Shown here: positions 43,701 through 52,215 of the stretch, in pieces
Layout of the letters: every line of letters starts with the position of its first letter
Numbering within the stretch: position 1 is the first letter of the stretch
Virus record (IMG/VR): IMGVR_UViG_3300043137_000362
Location: 1-64,000 of that record
DNA: 64,000 nt
Reading direction: 5' to 3' (one strand)
Origin: a virus
Made by a program: the position numbers and the translations under genes
Notes under the pieces: generated by a model
The model's input: the letters and a program-made list of their open reading frames with translations, nothing else
The model's database searches: none
What the model was told of the DNA's origin: nothing

Positions 43701-46303
43701 ATATAATAATCTGCAGTAGAATAATCTAAAGAACCAGTTAAAACGTTTGATGGGATTGCTGAGATTATATCAAATGAATTACTAACAATTAATCCATTAC
43801 TATGAGTAATAGTTTCACCCCCAATTTTTACACTTACCGAACCACTTGTCAAACTAAATGAACCACTACTTACGAATCCAGTCGATAATGCAGGTAATGT
43901 TGCGTTTTCATTTGAAAGTGATACAGATAATCCATCTAATATTTTTACCGGTGTTATTTTTACAATATCCGAAAAATTGTTTCCAAATTGGTCTGAACCT
44001 GTAAATTCGTAAGTAGTTTCTCCTGCAATATATGGATACGATGTTCCACTTAATTGATAGGTAGAAACTCCCGTAGTTGGATCATCTGATAAGTGAGTTA
44101 ATCCCGGCTTTCCACTACCCGAATTAATTGTTATTGGAGTAGTTGTTGATGCTAAATTTTTCCTTTTAGCTTGAACTATGATATTCTGACCACTTGGATT
44201 TAATGATAAATCCGTTGCCTTATAAATAAATTGATTTGTATTTGAATTTACAAATAAACTTGGTGCATTATCACCATCCTCAAAACGATATATTGTTTCA
44301 TATTCATTTAATCCCTCGCATGATGCGGTATAAACAATTGAACCAACTCTAATAGTATTTACACTACCTGAATAATCCAAAGAACCACTAAAATCATGTA
44401 TATGTAATAATCCACCACCATCTCCTTGATTAGTAATACCACCTGGATATTGAATTTGATTAGGCCAATTAACTCCATACTCTAACGTACCTGATGCTGA
44501 ATAATTTACAGGATCAATCCAATTACCCAACATATCATATGCAGATGAATAAAAGAATACCGAACCAGTTAGACCATTTCGTTGTGTAGAAAGGTGTAAT
44601 GATTGATATGGTGGATTAGCGAACGACCCCGTACTAAAACGGAATGCAGTTCTATCTGATGAAAATGATAGGAATTTAGTGCTTGCTAAGAAATTATTAC
44701 CACCGGTGAATGTTTTTGTTGAATTGACAACTACGGGAATGTAGTTATTATTTATATCATAAAATTCAAATCTAAAATCAAAAGTTTCAACCGGAATGTT
44801 TCTTGGAATTTCTTGCACAATTGTAAATTCATCCGGTGAGAATGATGTTTCTTGTGCATTTTGTAATGAGACATTTGATACATACCAATCATCTCCACTA
44901 AACTCTAAAACCAATTTAGCATTTGAAGTATTTGTTGCTAATATGTTTTGAGAAATAGATTGTCTTGTTTTGTATATATCTGAACCGCTTACCGTTAAAA
45001 AGGTTTGTTGGTAATCTGATGAACTGAAATATGCTTTGAGGGTTTTTTGCCCGTCTATTGACCCGCTTAATAAGGTTTTGAATGAAAGAGTATATTCAAC
45101 ATCTTTCGAAACGTTAAATGATTCGGATGTTATTAATTGTTGAACACCTCCAATGCCGGAATTGTAATCAACTTTTACGGATGCATTAAGTATATCAACG
45201 TTTAATGACGTAGGGTGGTCATTGGATGACGTTACCCAATAAGTTGATAAATTAGAATCAGTAAAATTGCCATACGAAATATCAGTATCCAATGTTGATG
45301 TTATATCTCTTAGTAATTCAGAAGCCTCTAATTTAGATTCTTGTACAAATTGATAATCACCGACATCATTACGTGATTTACGATAAACCTTAACTCTAGC
45401 AACATCACCTACGAATGTTTTTAATTGTTGAATATTAATTTTAGCGAATGAACCTGTCAACGCAGATTCACCTATAATTTGTCCTTCAACATATTCAAAT
45501 GAGGTTGTGTAAGGTGTAGGTGGGAAATCGGAAACAATACTACCAGTTGTATATGGAATATTTACTAAGATTTCCTTATTATTAAGAACTTCCTTAACCG
45601 TTGCAGAATATCCCAATGATGGGATAGAAATTATATTTTCATCTACCGAAGATGTCCAATTTGAATTATCTTCAATTTTTAATTTATATAATGTTCCTGC
45701 ACTCCAATTATTTATATTACTACCTGCAGTGGGAATTTCAGAAATACCCGAAACTGAACCACTCTGTGTTATATTTGGGATTGTTTTAGAAAAAATAGGT
45801 TTAACCAATTCATCAATTGAAATGGTTGGTCTTTTGTAAAATCTAACAATAGTTTCATTATTTAGATTTTTATTTATTTGAAACGTTCTTTCCCACTTTA
45901 CATTGTAAGTCCCTTGCCATTCAGATGGAATTGGCAATACTAATCCATTTGGGGAAACATAGGTTTTTAATTCACCTAAAATAGTAATTTTTCCAATACC
46001 AATCGGAGTATCTTCATACACATGAACTGCAATTAATTTAGATAAACCTTCATAGTATTCTGGTATACCATTACCCGGTTCAAAATAAATGGGATTACCA
46101 TTTACATCTAAAATTTCAATTTTAATTTCAGTTGTTTCTTTTAGATACTCCGAACCTTCAATTAAGAATCCGTTTTTACCACCGGTTAAGGTTTCTTTCA
46201 AATCACTAATTCTGAAATATTCAGACGTTGAGTTATTATCAACTAAAAAAGTTGAATAATTTGAAAGATTCAAAAATGGTGAGTATGATTTTATTATTGC
46301 CAT
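40760..46303 (-). CDS. Long tail fibre with C-terminal S74 intramolecular chaperone
   Basis: This 1847-residue protein is a long fibre. The N-terminal half is a chain of beta-sandwich segments rich in Ser, Gly and Thr, with a short collagen-like stretch (QGVDGSNGAPGVV). Repeated GNxGGFSIG and GxIGGWxI turns between about 1300 and 1550 suggest a beta-helical shaft. The C-terminal 106 residues are a peptidase S74 domain (TSDKRLKENIIPIENALDKI, then DIGIIAQEINEVLPEAV and YEKVVPLLIQAIKELK), which trims itself off after helping the trimer fold; the Ser-Asp pair is at 1743-1744. AGGAG and a TATATTTATA motif precede the ATG. Confidence 0.88.
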   Translation of the reverse strand: MAIIKSYSPFLNLSNYSTFLVDNNSTSEYFRISDLKETLTGGKNGFLIEGSEYLKETTEIKIEILDVNGNPIYFEPGNGIPEYYEGLSKLIAVHVYEDTPIGIGKITILGELKTYVSPNGLVLPIPSEWQGTYNVKWERTFQINKNLNNETIVRFYKRPTISIDELVKPIFSKTIPNITQSGSVSGISEIPTAGSNINNWSAGTLYKLKIEDNSNWTSSVDENIISIPSLGYSATVKEVLNNKEILVNIPYTTGSIVSDFPPTPYTTSFEYVEGQIIGESALTGSFAKINIQQLKTFVGDVARVKVYRKSRNDVGDYQFVQESKLEASELLRDITSTLDTDISYGNFTDSNLSTYWVTSSNDHPTSLNVDILNASVKVDYNSGIGGVQQLITSESFNVSKDVEYTLSFKTLLSGSIDGQKTLKAYFSSSDYQQTFLTVSGSDIYKTRQSISQNILATNTSNAKLVLEFSGDDWYVSNVSLQNAQETSFSPDEFTIVQEIPRNIPVETFDFRFEFYDINNNYIPVVVNSTKTFTGGNNFLASTKFLSFSSDRTAFRFSTGSFANPPYQSLHLSTQRNGLTGSVFFYSSAYDMLGNWIDPVNYSASGTLEYGVNWPNQIQYPGGITNQGDGGGLLHIHDFSGSLDYSGSVNTIRVGSIVYTASCEGLNEYETIYRFEDGDNAPSLFVNSNTNQFIYKATDLSLNPSGQNIIVQAKRKNLASTTTPITINSGSGKPGLTHLSDDPTTGVSTYQLSGTSYPYIAGETTYEFTGSDQFGNNFSDIVKITPVKILDGLSVSLSNENATLPALSTGFVSSGSFSLTSGSVSVKIGGETITHSNGLIVSNSFDIISAIPSNVLTGSLDYSTADYYITRLDSDTGSLELNIRYKDGYGDTTDVSKIVSYSKAKKTPPIISVFGNPQSQTITSGSLSGVGTPLPINVSVKEGASNYTYGNGTNKFTISNVSAYFSQSAQTANIIYTGSLSQSASGSALISYINSEGTPDSQTINFSIGVAAQGVDGSNGAPGVVVSTPPSQIVTRSNTGVYGTPTTISISVVEGNTIYPYDNSSPYTSGSFYISNVVNGTNNNNKTITPTTPTTPSGIVTTFDVNYTTSTGVQVSVPQTHSVLVTLDGQTGPGVVHTGPWVEGRVYQFSTGAGTGRRDVVLYPASGTGTYYATTQQHTSTATGVTGPPTVGSYWESLGSEDFFVAAKIGLFEDSYVQSTLNIGTNNSGGVSSANITLSGGTAYPYFSLGQTVAGVYNANGIYIGSDSGVYKMSLKSATNSLTWDGSTLGIVGTITIKNPATANDGGKVGSFSNGDSHNSGDVGGWTLSANAIYRGTIGSDNNYTTNAGDITLGAGWISAKEFKISSAGAASFKGALSAPSGNIGGFSIGGSQFYTGTKSSYASNAAGVYLGNDGIALGTNSPFKVDSNGNLTATSVDITGAVTATSGTFTGTIYANAGVFAGNLSAASGSFGGSLTVNTGYIGGWAIGPNTLSSNNNAIILDSTSKTITLNDSGNAPRVLINQNSSFGSLSGTYSNNGTYTGPLDGATYYDNATISTTINNSALVSTNGKTYSFSLTDNSSGFCFYIPNDGYTTYTIYQARYSYWYTLESTTNPAIKYSLGSSSSAAYGPVQGPMTGYYGSNGYTSTITIIGNGDTFRLVQNVDIDIQSTYTQGVYINSSNRPDCTWSTAEVNSFVEIIAGGIQVGRDSSKYVKMDRNAGTGTMLEVGGAITATGNITAFYTSDKRLKENIIPIENALDKIDKINGVEFDWTDEFIDTESGGKGEDGFFFRKHDIGIIAQEINEVLPEAVGTRDDGYMAVRYEKVVPLLIQAIKELKTEIKELKENR

Positions 46304-46321
46304 AAATTTCTCCTATACTCA

Positions 46322-46331
46322 TATAAATATA
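46322..46331 (-). promoter_or_regulatory. Late-promoter candidate upstream of the long fibre gene
   Basis: Coding-strand TATATTTATA, 18 bases before the fibre ATG, with GAGTATAGGAG following. Read on the plus strand the same bases contain TATAAATA, which lies 57 bases upstream of the plus-strand regulator gene, so it might serve either direction. Confidence 0.5.
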
Positions 46332-46359
46332 CATTTTTTTAATACTTATTTGTAAAATA

Positions 46360-46376
46360 CATAGAAACCCATAGAA
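46360..46376 (+). promoter_or_regulatory. Possible operator: two CATAGAA repeats ten bases apart
   Basis: CATAGAA occurs at 46360-46366 and again at 46370-46376, one helical turn apart, ending 11 bases before the start of the ribbon-helix-helix gene. Tandem repeats at this spacing are typical operators for such regulators. Autoregulation is inferred. Confidence 0.35.
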
Positions 46377-46387
46377 CTCTATAAATT

Positions 46388-46558
46388 ATGAATAAACAAC
46401 AATATACAACCATACAAATAAAAAAAGAAACCCACATTCTCTTGCAAGAGTATTGCAAGGAACATGGGTATAAATTAAGTGGATTGGTAGAATCGTTGAT
46501 AAATCATCGAATCACACCTCCTAAGAATGTTTTAAAAGTTAAAACTTCACATGACTAA
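46388..46558 (+). CDS. Small ribbon-helix-helix DNA-binding protein on the plus strand
   Basis: This 56-residue protein is the only convincing plus-strand gene. It reads MNKQQYTTIQIKKETHILL, then QEYCKEHGYKLSGLVESLIN, with a basic tail. The short strand (TTIQIKK) followed by two helices, joined by a GYKLS turn, matches the Arc/MetJ ribbon-helix-helix fold in length and spacing. Its 3' end overlaps the convergent end of the gp47-gp46 fusion gene by 20 bases. Upstream are the CATAGAA repeats and a plus-strand TATAAATA. It may regulate the divergent fibre operon and itself. No Shine-Dalgarno sequence is seen. Confidence 0.65.
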   Translation: MNKQQYTTIQIKKETHILLQEYCKEHGYKLSGLVESLINHRITPPKNVLKVKTSHD

Positions 46559-49500
46559 ATCCATCTACTTTTTTAATTTCAAGTAATCCATCTACTACAT
46601 CTCTCATTGAATCAATGTGGGATATAATCATTACGAAATCGAATTGAGTCTTTAAATATGTAAACAACATAAATAAAGATTGTAAATTCTCACTATCTAA
46701 TGTTCCAAATCCTTCATCAATTACTAAGAAGTTTGGACGAGGTAAATTACAAATGTTGATTAAAGCAACTCTAATTGCAAGTCCTGATATAAATCTCTCC
46801 ATACCACTACACATCTCTAAAGACCACTTATTATCACCATAAACAAGGTAAGCATTGATGTTTTTACCATCCATCTCTAATTGCATTCCAAACTCAACAA
46901 TTTGTGCTAAGATGTTGTTCACCTCACCTTCAATCATTGGGAGTGCCTTTTCAATCAATTCATACGAAACACCATCCTTACTTAATGCATTTAAATAATA
47001 GTCAAATAATTTGGATTGTTCCTCCATTTCTTTAACTTCGGTAATTCTTGCTTCGATGGATTGTTTTTGATTTTCTAATGCAGATATTCTACCATTTAAA
47101 GATAATACCCTACCATTGACATCTTTTAATTTATTTTTAGTTGTATCTAATTTTTCCCTAACATCTTTTATTTCTGAACGAATCTCTGTATTTTGTTTGA
47201 TTTGTTCTTCATTTTGATGATATTCTTCAATTAAATGTATCTGTTGTGTAATTTGTGTTTCAATTCTAACTTCATCAGTTTCTAATGCAGATACTTTACT
47301 ATTAAGATTAAACAATTCCTTTTCTACTTTACCTTCTTTATCTTTCGTATCTAATAAAGTTTTATAATCTACTTCATATATTTGACATTCATTTATCTTT
47401 TGTTCTGCTATTTCATTTATACGAATTACATCACCCCATTGTTCTAATACATCTGATAATTGTTCTTCTACATCTTTTTTAGATTCCAAAATAGTTTTAG
47501 AATTATCCATACAAATTTCACAATTTGGATTATATTTGTGAGATTCTAAATGGTCTTTCTTATCTTTTAATGAATTGATTTTAATATCTAATTTTTCTAA
47601 TTCATGTTTAGATGTATTGAATTCTTTTCTACTAAATGTTAATAACTCAATTTTCTCTTCTAACAATTCCTCATCAAATCCATCTATAATTTCATCTAAT
47701 TGAATTTGTAATTCTTCAAATTTACCGATTTTTTCTTGTAATAAATTTTTATCGGATTGTATTGTAGTTTCCTTTTCCTTTAAAACTTCTAATCGTCTTT
47801 CCAATTCATCAATTGAAACACCACTATCTGCATTCAATTTTACAATCTTACCATTTAATCTGATAAGTTCTTTATTATGAGAATCTTCCGCATCCTTCAA
47901 TCCATTTAACTCTATTTCAGTTAATTTATATTCATTACGAGTAGTTTTTAAATTAGTATCAATTTCAGCTAATTTTGAAGTAAAATCATCTGATTTAAAT
48001 TTTCGGATAAGTGTTGCATTATCTCTGTTTTCATCTGCTGCTAATTGATAAATTTTATCAAAGATGTTTACACCAATAAATTGAGAAAGAATTTCTTTTC
48101 GTTCTGATTGAGATTTATCAATGAATAACGCATTGTTTCCTTGTAAAGATAAGGATGTTAAAACGAAATCTTCAAATTTACCTAAATACTTTTCAATATT
48201 TTTATTAGTATCTCTACGTTGTTCTCCATTTAGAGATGTAGTAATACCGGCATCTTCTTTCCAAAAGTTTACATTTACCGAAAGGTTAGTTCCTTTACGA
48301 GTCCACTTAGCAGTTCGTTCAATAAAATAATCAACACCATCAATTTCAAAATTAAATTTACAATAGAAATTATCTTTTTGATTATTTAAAATATTCTTTG
48401 ATGATGATGTTCTCGATGACCTATCAAATATACAAAATGCAAGTGCATCAAATAACGATGATTTACCACTAGCATTTGGAGCAAATACTCCCATAATACC
48501 TTGTGCCTTATCAAATCTAATTAAATTATCTTCACCATAAGAAAACATATTACTGAATTCTAATGTCTTTGGTGTCCATAAAATATTTTCGGCTAAATCA
48601 TCTTGATTAATTCGTGAATTTAAATCCTTATTAATATCTGTGATTTTATCCAACTCGGAATCAGTAAGTAGATATTGTCTTTCTAAGTAATCTCTGATTA
48701 AAGAATTTTGAAAAGTTTCATCTTTTACATTACCAACAATATTTTTATTTAATTTATTATTAGTCTTTAATTGACCAATCGTATCTGTTCTTGTTACCGT
48801 TACTTCTGCAACATGAAATAATTGTTTCAATTCTGCTATACGAAGTTTCATATCCGAAGCTTCAGTAGATGTAAATCTCAATCGTAAACGTGGATATTTT
48901 GGTAGTTTTACATTAACCTCATCATAAACCCATTGTGGAATTACACCATTAATAACATCAATAGTTAAGAATCCAAAATCATTGTGAATATGATGTTCTG
49001 TGAATGTACGAGTTGGAATATCCCATAACAAATAGCCATGGTCTTCTAACATCTCTCCGTGATTTTGTTGAATCATTGAACCTGCATATGCAACGTGTTC
49101 ATATCCTTTACCAAACGTTTGACGTTTGTGAATATCACCCATCATAACCATATCAAACCCATCGAACATATCGACAGTAAATGAGTTAGATGAAACTACA
49201 TATCCAATATCGGTTAATGCTTTGTTTACCGGCCCGTGAAATAAACAGATTTTATGTTCACCTTCTATCTCATCACCCTTTGGCCAATTTTCCTTCTTAT
49301 CAAGTATGGAATAAACGACAAAAGTAAGATTATGGATATTATAGACACCAGTATCACGAAGATAGTGGATACGAGGATTGTCCAAATTATTAATAATGGG
49401 CGTAAGAACATCTAATCGGTGTGAGTTATTTAAATTACAATCGTGATTACCTGTTATAAGTATTGTTTCACGTAATTTAGAACATTCCGTTAAAAACCAG

Positions 49501-49697
49501 CTGATTTCTTGAATTAATTCAGGACTCATTTCGGTTTTAGCGTGAGCAATATCTCCTGCTAAATAAATGATAGAATCTTCAATACCATCATCTTTAACTT
49601 GTTTTAAAAACTTTTTAAATATCGAACGATATTCTTTGTGTCTTTGCAAATTTCGAATGTGTAAATCTGCTAAGTGGTAAACCTTATTTATAACCAT
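46539..49697 (-). CDS. gp47-gp46: Single-chain fusion of T4 gp47 (Mre11/SbcD nuclease) and gp46 (Rad50/SbcC ATPase)
   Basis: This 1052-residue protein joins two proteins that are separate in T4. Residues 1-340 are an Mre11-type nuclease: ADLHI (Asp11, His13), GDIAH (48-52), GNHD (83-86), FHG (His154) and GDIH (Asp188, His190). Residues 375-1052 are a Rad50-type ATPase: Walker A APNASGKSS (406-414), a coiled coil, a zinc-hook CEIC (726-729), a second coiled coil, the signature CSGMERFISGLA (963-974), Walker B LVIDE (991-995) and the H-loop ISH (1025-1027). Such enzymes process DNA ends for recombination-dependent replication. The frame is open throughout, with no stop or frameshift between the two parts. 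The start overlaps the preceding stop (TAATG). Confidence 0.95.
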   Translation of the reverse strand: MVINKVYHLADLHIRNLQRHKEYRSIFKKFLKQVKDDGIEDSIIYLAGDIAHAKTEMSPELIQEISWFLTECSKLRETILITGNHDCNLNNSHRLDVLTPIINNLDNPRIHYLRDTGVYNIHNLTFVVYSILDKKENWPKGDEIEGEHKICLFHGPVNKALTDIGYVVSSNSFTVDMFDGFDMVMMGDIHKRQTFGKGYEHVAYAGSMIQQNHGEMLEDHGYLLWDIPTRTFTEHHIHNDFGFLTIDVINGVIPQWVYDEVNVKLPKYPRLRLRFTSTEASDMKLRIAELKQLFHVAEVTVTRTDTIGQLKTNNKLNKNIVGNVKDETFQNSLIRDYLERQYLLTDSELDKITDINKDLNSRINQDDLAENILWTPKTLEFSNMFSYGEDNLIRFDKAQGIMGVFAPNASGKSSLFDALAFCIFDRSSRTSSSKNILNNQKDNFYCKFNFEIDGVDYFIERTAKWTRKGTNLSVNVNFWKEDAGITTSLNGEQRRDTNKNIEKYLGKFEDFVLTSLSLQGNNALFIDKSQSERKEILSQFIGVNIFDKIYQLAADENRDNATLIRKFKSDDFTSKLAEIDTNLKTTRNEYKLTEIELNGLKDAEDSHNKELIRLNGKIVKLNADSGVSIDELERRLEVLKEKETTIQSDKNLLQEKIGKFEELQIQLDEIIDGFDEELLEEKIELLTFSRKEFNTSKHELEKLDIKINSLKDKKDHLESHKYNPNCEICMDNSKTILESKKDVEEQLSDVLEQWGDVIRINEIAEQKINECQIYEVDYKTLLDTKDKEGKVEKELFNLNSKVSALETDEVRIETQITQQIHLIEEYHQNEEQIKQNTEIRSEIKDVREKLDTTKNKLKDVNGRVLSLNGRISALENQKQSIEARITEVKEMEEQSKLFDYYLNALSKDGVSYELIEKALPMIEGEVNNILAQIVEFGMQLEMDGKNINAYLVYGDNKWSLEMCSGMERFISGLAIRVALINICNLPRPNFLVIDEGFGTLDSENLQSLFMLFTYLKTQFDFVMIISHIDSMRDVVDGLLEIKKVDGFSHVKF

Positions 49698-50797
49698 TAT
49701 TTATAATTGTTTGTATTAAATTCAAATTTTTGATTTGCCAATAAATTAAAATTAGAATCAATGTTATTTTTATGTTTTATATAATATGAGTGTATTTCAT
49801 CATATGTCATTTTATTAATAATATCTAAATTACTTCGATATTGTTGTAATATTTCATCGGTTGAAAACTTTGGAGTTAAATCAAACAAATCATCCGCCAA
49901 CCAAAATCCAATCGATTTTAGATATTCATTTATATAAGAACTACCTAATATTAATGGTATATTCTTTGATATAAATGGATTCCATGCTTTTTCACTTAAA
50001 TGAATTTCATCACCAACTAAGACTGATGTTTCCAAAATACAACTGATGTATGATGTCATTGTAATTGGTAATGGTGGAATTTCTACATTTACATTTCCAA
50101 CTAAACTTAATTCATATGGAGTATCTAATATAGTTGGAATGTGTTCATTTCTAAATTTAAGCAATCCTTCACTTATTTCAGAATCATCATAATTGCATGC
50201 AAATGCACTATACCCTAACCACGAATCGGAATCTAATCCTATATTATATACATATTTAAATGTCTGTAATCTCTCTTTTTTATCCACACCAATAATCATA
50301 TTCATCTTCTTTTGACGAATATTTCCTTTAAATGTATCAACTACAAATTCAAGTGATTTCCAATAACTTTGATGGGGTGCACGGAATCTGTAATAATTAC
50401 AATTCGAACTATACCCATTTTCAGATTTTAAAAATCTATTAGAAAATATAGTATAGATTTTAGTATCGGTATAAGGTAGGGTGTGATCATCTTCAAATAA
50501 AACAAATTTACAATCATTGTATTTTTTAGATAATTTTAATATAGTTTTGTTAAAATCTTCTAAGTTATGATTGAAAATGTATTTAAAATCAAATACAACT
50601 ATATCATCCCTCTGTGGATTAATTGTATCTAATTTCTGAATTAACTTATTCAAATAAGGTGGTTCACCTATTATCTTTCTTTCAATATTTTCCGTATCAT
50701 CAAATTTATGAAAAATATGAGGTTCATTAAAATTTAGTAAATCATACCAAGCAACGTAAGAACCCTTACCAATATGTTGTGGAATTATGTGAATCAT
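49697..50797 (-). CDS. Putative glycosyltransferase related to the WDESYDE family, divergent copy D
   Basis: This 366-residue protein shares the C-terminal plan of the island's WDESYDE family: LSEKAWNPFISKNIPLILG then INEYLKSIGFWLADDLFDL, but lacks the W-D-E-S-Y block. The N-terminal half contains DDIVVFDFKYIF and KFVLFEDDHTLPYTD, which may be strand-helix units of a Rossmann-like fold. It is placed, oddly, between the primase and the recombination nuclease genes, with an ATGA overlap on the primase stop. A sugar-transfer role is inferred from the relationship to the island proteins. Confidence 0.6.
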   Translation of the reverse strand: MIHIIPQHIGKGSYVAWYDLLNFNEPHIFHKFDDTENIERKIIGEPPYLNKLIQKLDTINPQRDDIVVFDFKYIFNHNLEDFNKTILKLSKKYNDCKFVLFEDDHTLPYTDTKIYTIFSNRFLKSENGYSSNCNYYRFRAPHQSYWKSLEFVVDTFKGNIRQKKMNMIIGVDKKERLQTFKYVYNIGLDSDSWLGYSAFACNYDDSEISEGLLKFRNEHIPTILDTPYELSLVGNVNVEIPPLPITMTSYISCILETSVLVGDEIHLSEKAWNPFISKNIPLILGSSYINEYLKSIGFWLADDLFDLTPKFSTDEILQQYRSNLDIINKMTYDEIHSYYIKHKNNIDSNFNLLANQKFEFNTNNYK

Positions 50798-51735
50798 AAA
50801 TTGAATAATTTTTGTTTTATAACATCAGAAAAATCAGTTTCAGTAGATTCTTTGAGAATTTGATTCACTCTACTAAATCCCATTTCGCCTGCATCTTTAT
50901 CGGATGGGATGATGTTTCTAACCTCAATACCTTGATTACCCAACTGAACTACATAATTCAATGCTTGTTGTTGTGCATCCTTATCTAACAATATATTGAT
51001 GTGTTTAACCTCTTTTTTATATATACTATCCATCAATTTTTTTGGAATAAATTTACCCAATATCGGAATAGCGTTTCGTTTAACTGCCATTGCATCAAAC
51101 GCACCTTCTACAATTGTAATTGGTTCATTCCAATTTATTTGGTTTTCAAACATAATAACATTCTTTGAAACCGGTGGATTTTTATATTTGTATGGTTCAT
51201 CCTCAAATACTGAACGTGCAATAAAATAATTCAATTTATTATCGGAATCATACGATGGGATGATAATTCTACCATTATATAAACCAGAATCACAATATCC
51301 AATATTATAACGTATAATATCTTCAGTAGTAATTCCACGATTATCTGCGTAGTATTTTACTTTTCTGAATGTTGGATTTATACCCTTTGGAGTTTCTAAT
51401 AAAGATTTGAATTCATTTGGTAAACGTAATTCAATTTTCTCCTCTTCGGAATCATTTGAATAAACTACATAATCATCACCATAGATTTCATATACCTTTT
51501 TAAGTTTATGAGAATCTACGTGAAGTTTCTTTAATAATCCTTGTATTCGTTTTCCTTTTGCATCACATACCCAACAATGCCATTGCTGAGTTTCCAAATT
51601 GACTTGTAGTTTTTTCTTATGGTGATGACAGAATGGACAATGATGGGCCTGTTCATCTCCTTTTAGGGACGAACCAACACCTAATGTGTCATTCAAAATA
51701 CTAATAATTGTTAGTTTATCTCGTTGTGAGAGCAT
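50794..51735 (-). CDS. DNA primase with zinc-finger and TOPRIM domains
   Basis: This 313-residue protein is a DnaG/gp61-type primase that makes RNA primers for lagging-strand synthesis. An N-terminal zinc finger has Cys33/Cys36 (CPFC) and Cys54/Cys57 (CWVC). GRIIIPSYDSDNKLNYFIAR begins the catalytic core, and the TOPRIM residues are Glu210 (TIVEGAFDAMA), the DKD at 251-253 and Asp279/Asp281 (PSDKDAGEMG). No helicase domain is fused to it. It is compact compared with cellular DnaG. Downstream genes overlap it; the 33-base upstream gap contains a CTTTAC/GTAAAG inverted repeat. Confidence 0.9.
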   Translation of the reverse strand: MLSQRDKLTIISILNDTLGVGSSLKGDEQAHHCPFCHHHKKKLQVNLETQQWHCWVCDAKGKRIQGLLKKLHVDSHKLKKVYEIYGDDYVVYSNDSEEEKIELRLPNEFKSLLETPKGINPTFRKVKYYADNRGITTEDIIRYNIGYCDSGLYNGRIIIPSYDSDNKLNYFIARSVFEDEPYKYKNPPVSKNVIMFENQINWNEPITIVEGAFDAMAVKRNAIPILGKFIPKKLMDSIYKKEVKHINILLDKDAQQQALNYVVQLGNQGIEVRNIIPSDKDAGEMGFSRVNQILKESTETDFSDVIKQKLFNL

Positions 51736-51768
51736 ACCTTATACACTTTACTTAGTAAAGATACGAAA

Positions 51769-52215
51769 TTATTTTGATAATTCCAAATCTTTTCGAAAGA
51801 ATTTTCCAAGTAAAGTGTCATTTAATGCATTTTCATCCACTAAAACGTTATGAGCAAATTGTTCTTGTAATTCGTAGTAAGTAAGTGATTTAGTAGATGA
51901 GCAGAAACGTAGTATTTCTAATTGTAGTTGGTCATTGGTTGTATCCAAAAACCATTCACTTACGGATTTGTTTGATGAACGATACGTTTTCCAATCGGAT
52001 TCTTTAGTCACCATCTCATATCGTTTCATACGTTTATCGGTTAAAAGAGCAATTTCCTTTTTACCAAAATTACGTTTTCTGATTGATGCAACGTTTTTCT
52101 TTCCAATATAATATTGTCCAGTTTTTCCGTTTGTAATTTTATAAATAAATCCAATAGTGCCTTCTGGCATATCTGATAATTCTGTAATATAACTTCCTTT
52201 ATATGTCCAACTCAT
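51769..52215 (-). CDS. GIY-YIG-type putative endonuclease (Seg-like)
   Basis: I start this protein (148 residues) at the ATG giving MSWTYKGSYITEL, which overlaps the stop of the sulfotransferase by 17 bases; a start seven codons earlier is possible. IGFIYKITNGKTGQYYIGKK carries the family's G-x-Y and Y-I-G strands. KESDWKTYRSSNKSVSEWFL and YELQEQFAHNVLVDENALND match free-standing phage endonucleases of the Seg type. It has no separate DNA-binding domain in the C-terminus that I recognise. Such genes often move between phages, here next to the primase. Confidence 0.75.
   Translation of the reverse strand: MSWTYKGSYITELSDMPEGTIGFIYKITNGKTGQYYIGKKNVASIRKRNFGKKEIALLTDKRMKRYEMVTKESDWKTYRSSNKSVSEWFLDTTNDQLQLEILRFCSSTKSLTYYELQEQFAHNVLVDENALNDTLLGKFFRKDLELSK

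Noticed and set aside
51736-51768. CTTTAC/GTAAAG inverted repeat before the primase as a terminator or operator
   Set aside because: The stem is only six pairs and no T run follows, so no function can be supported.
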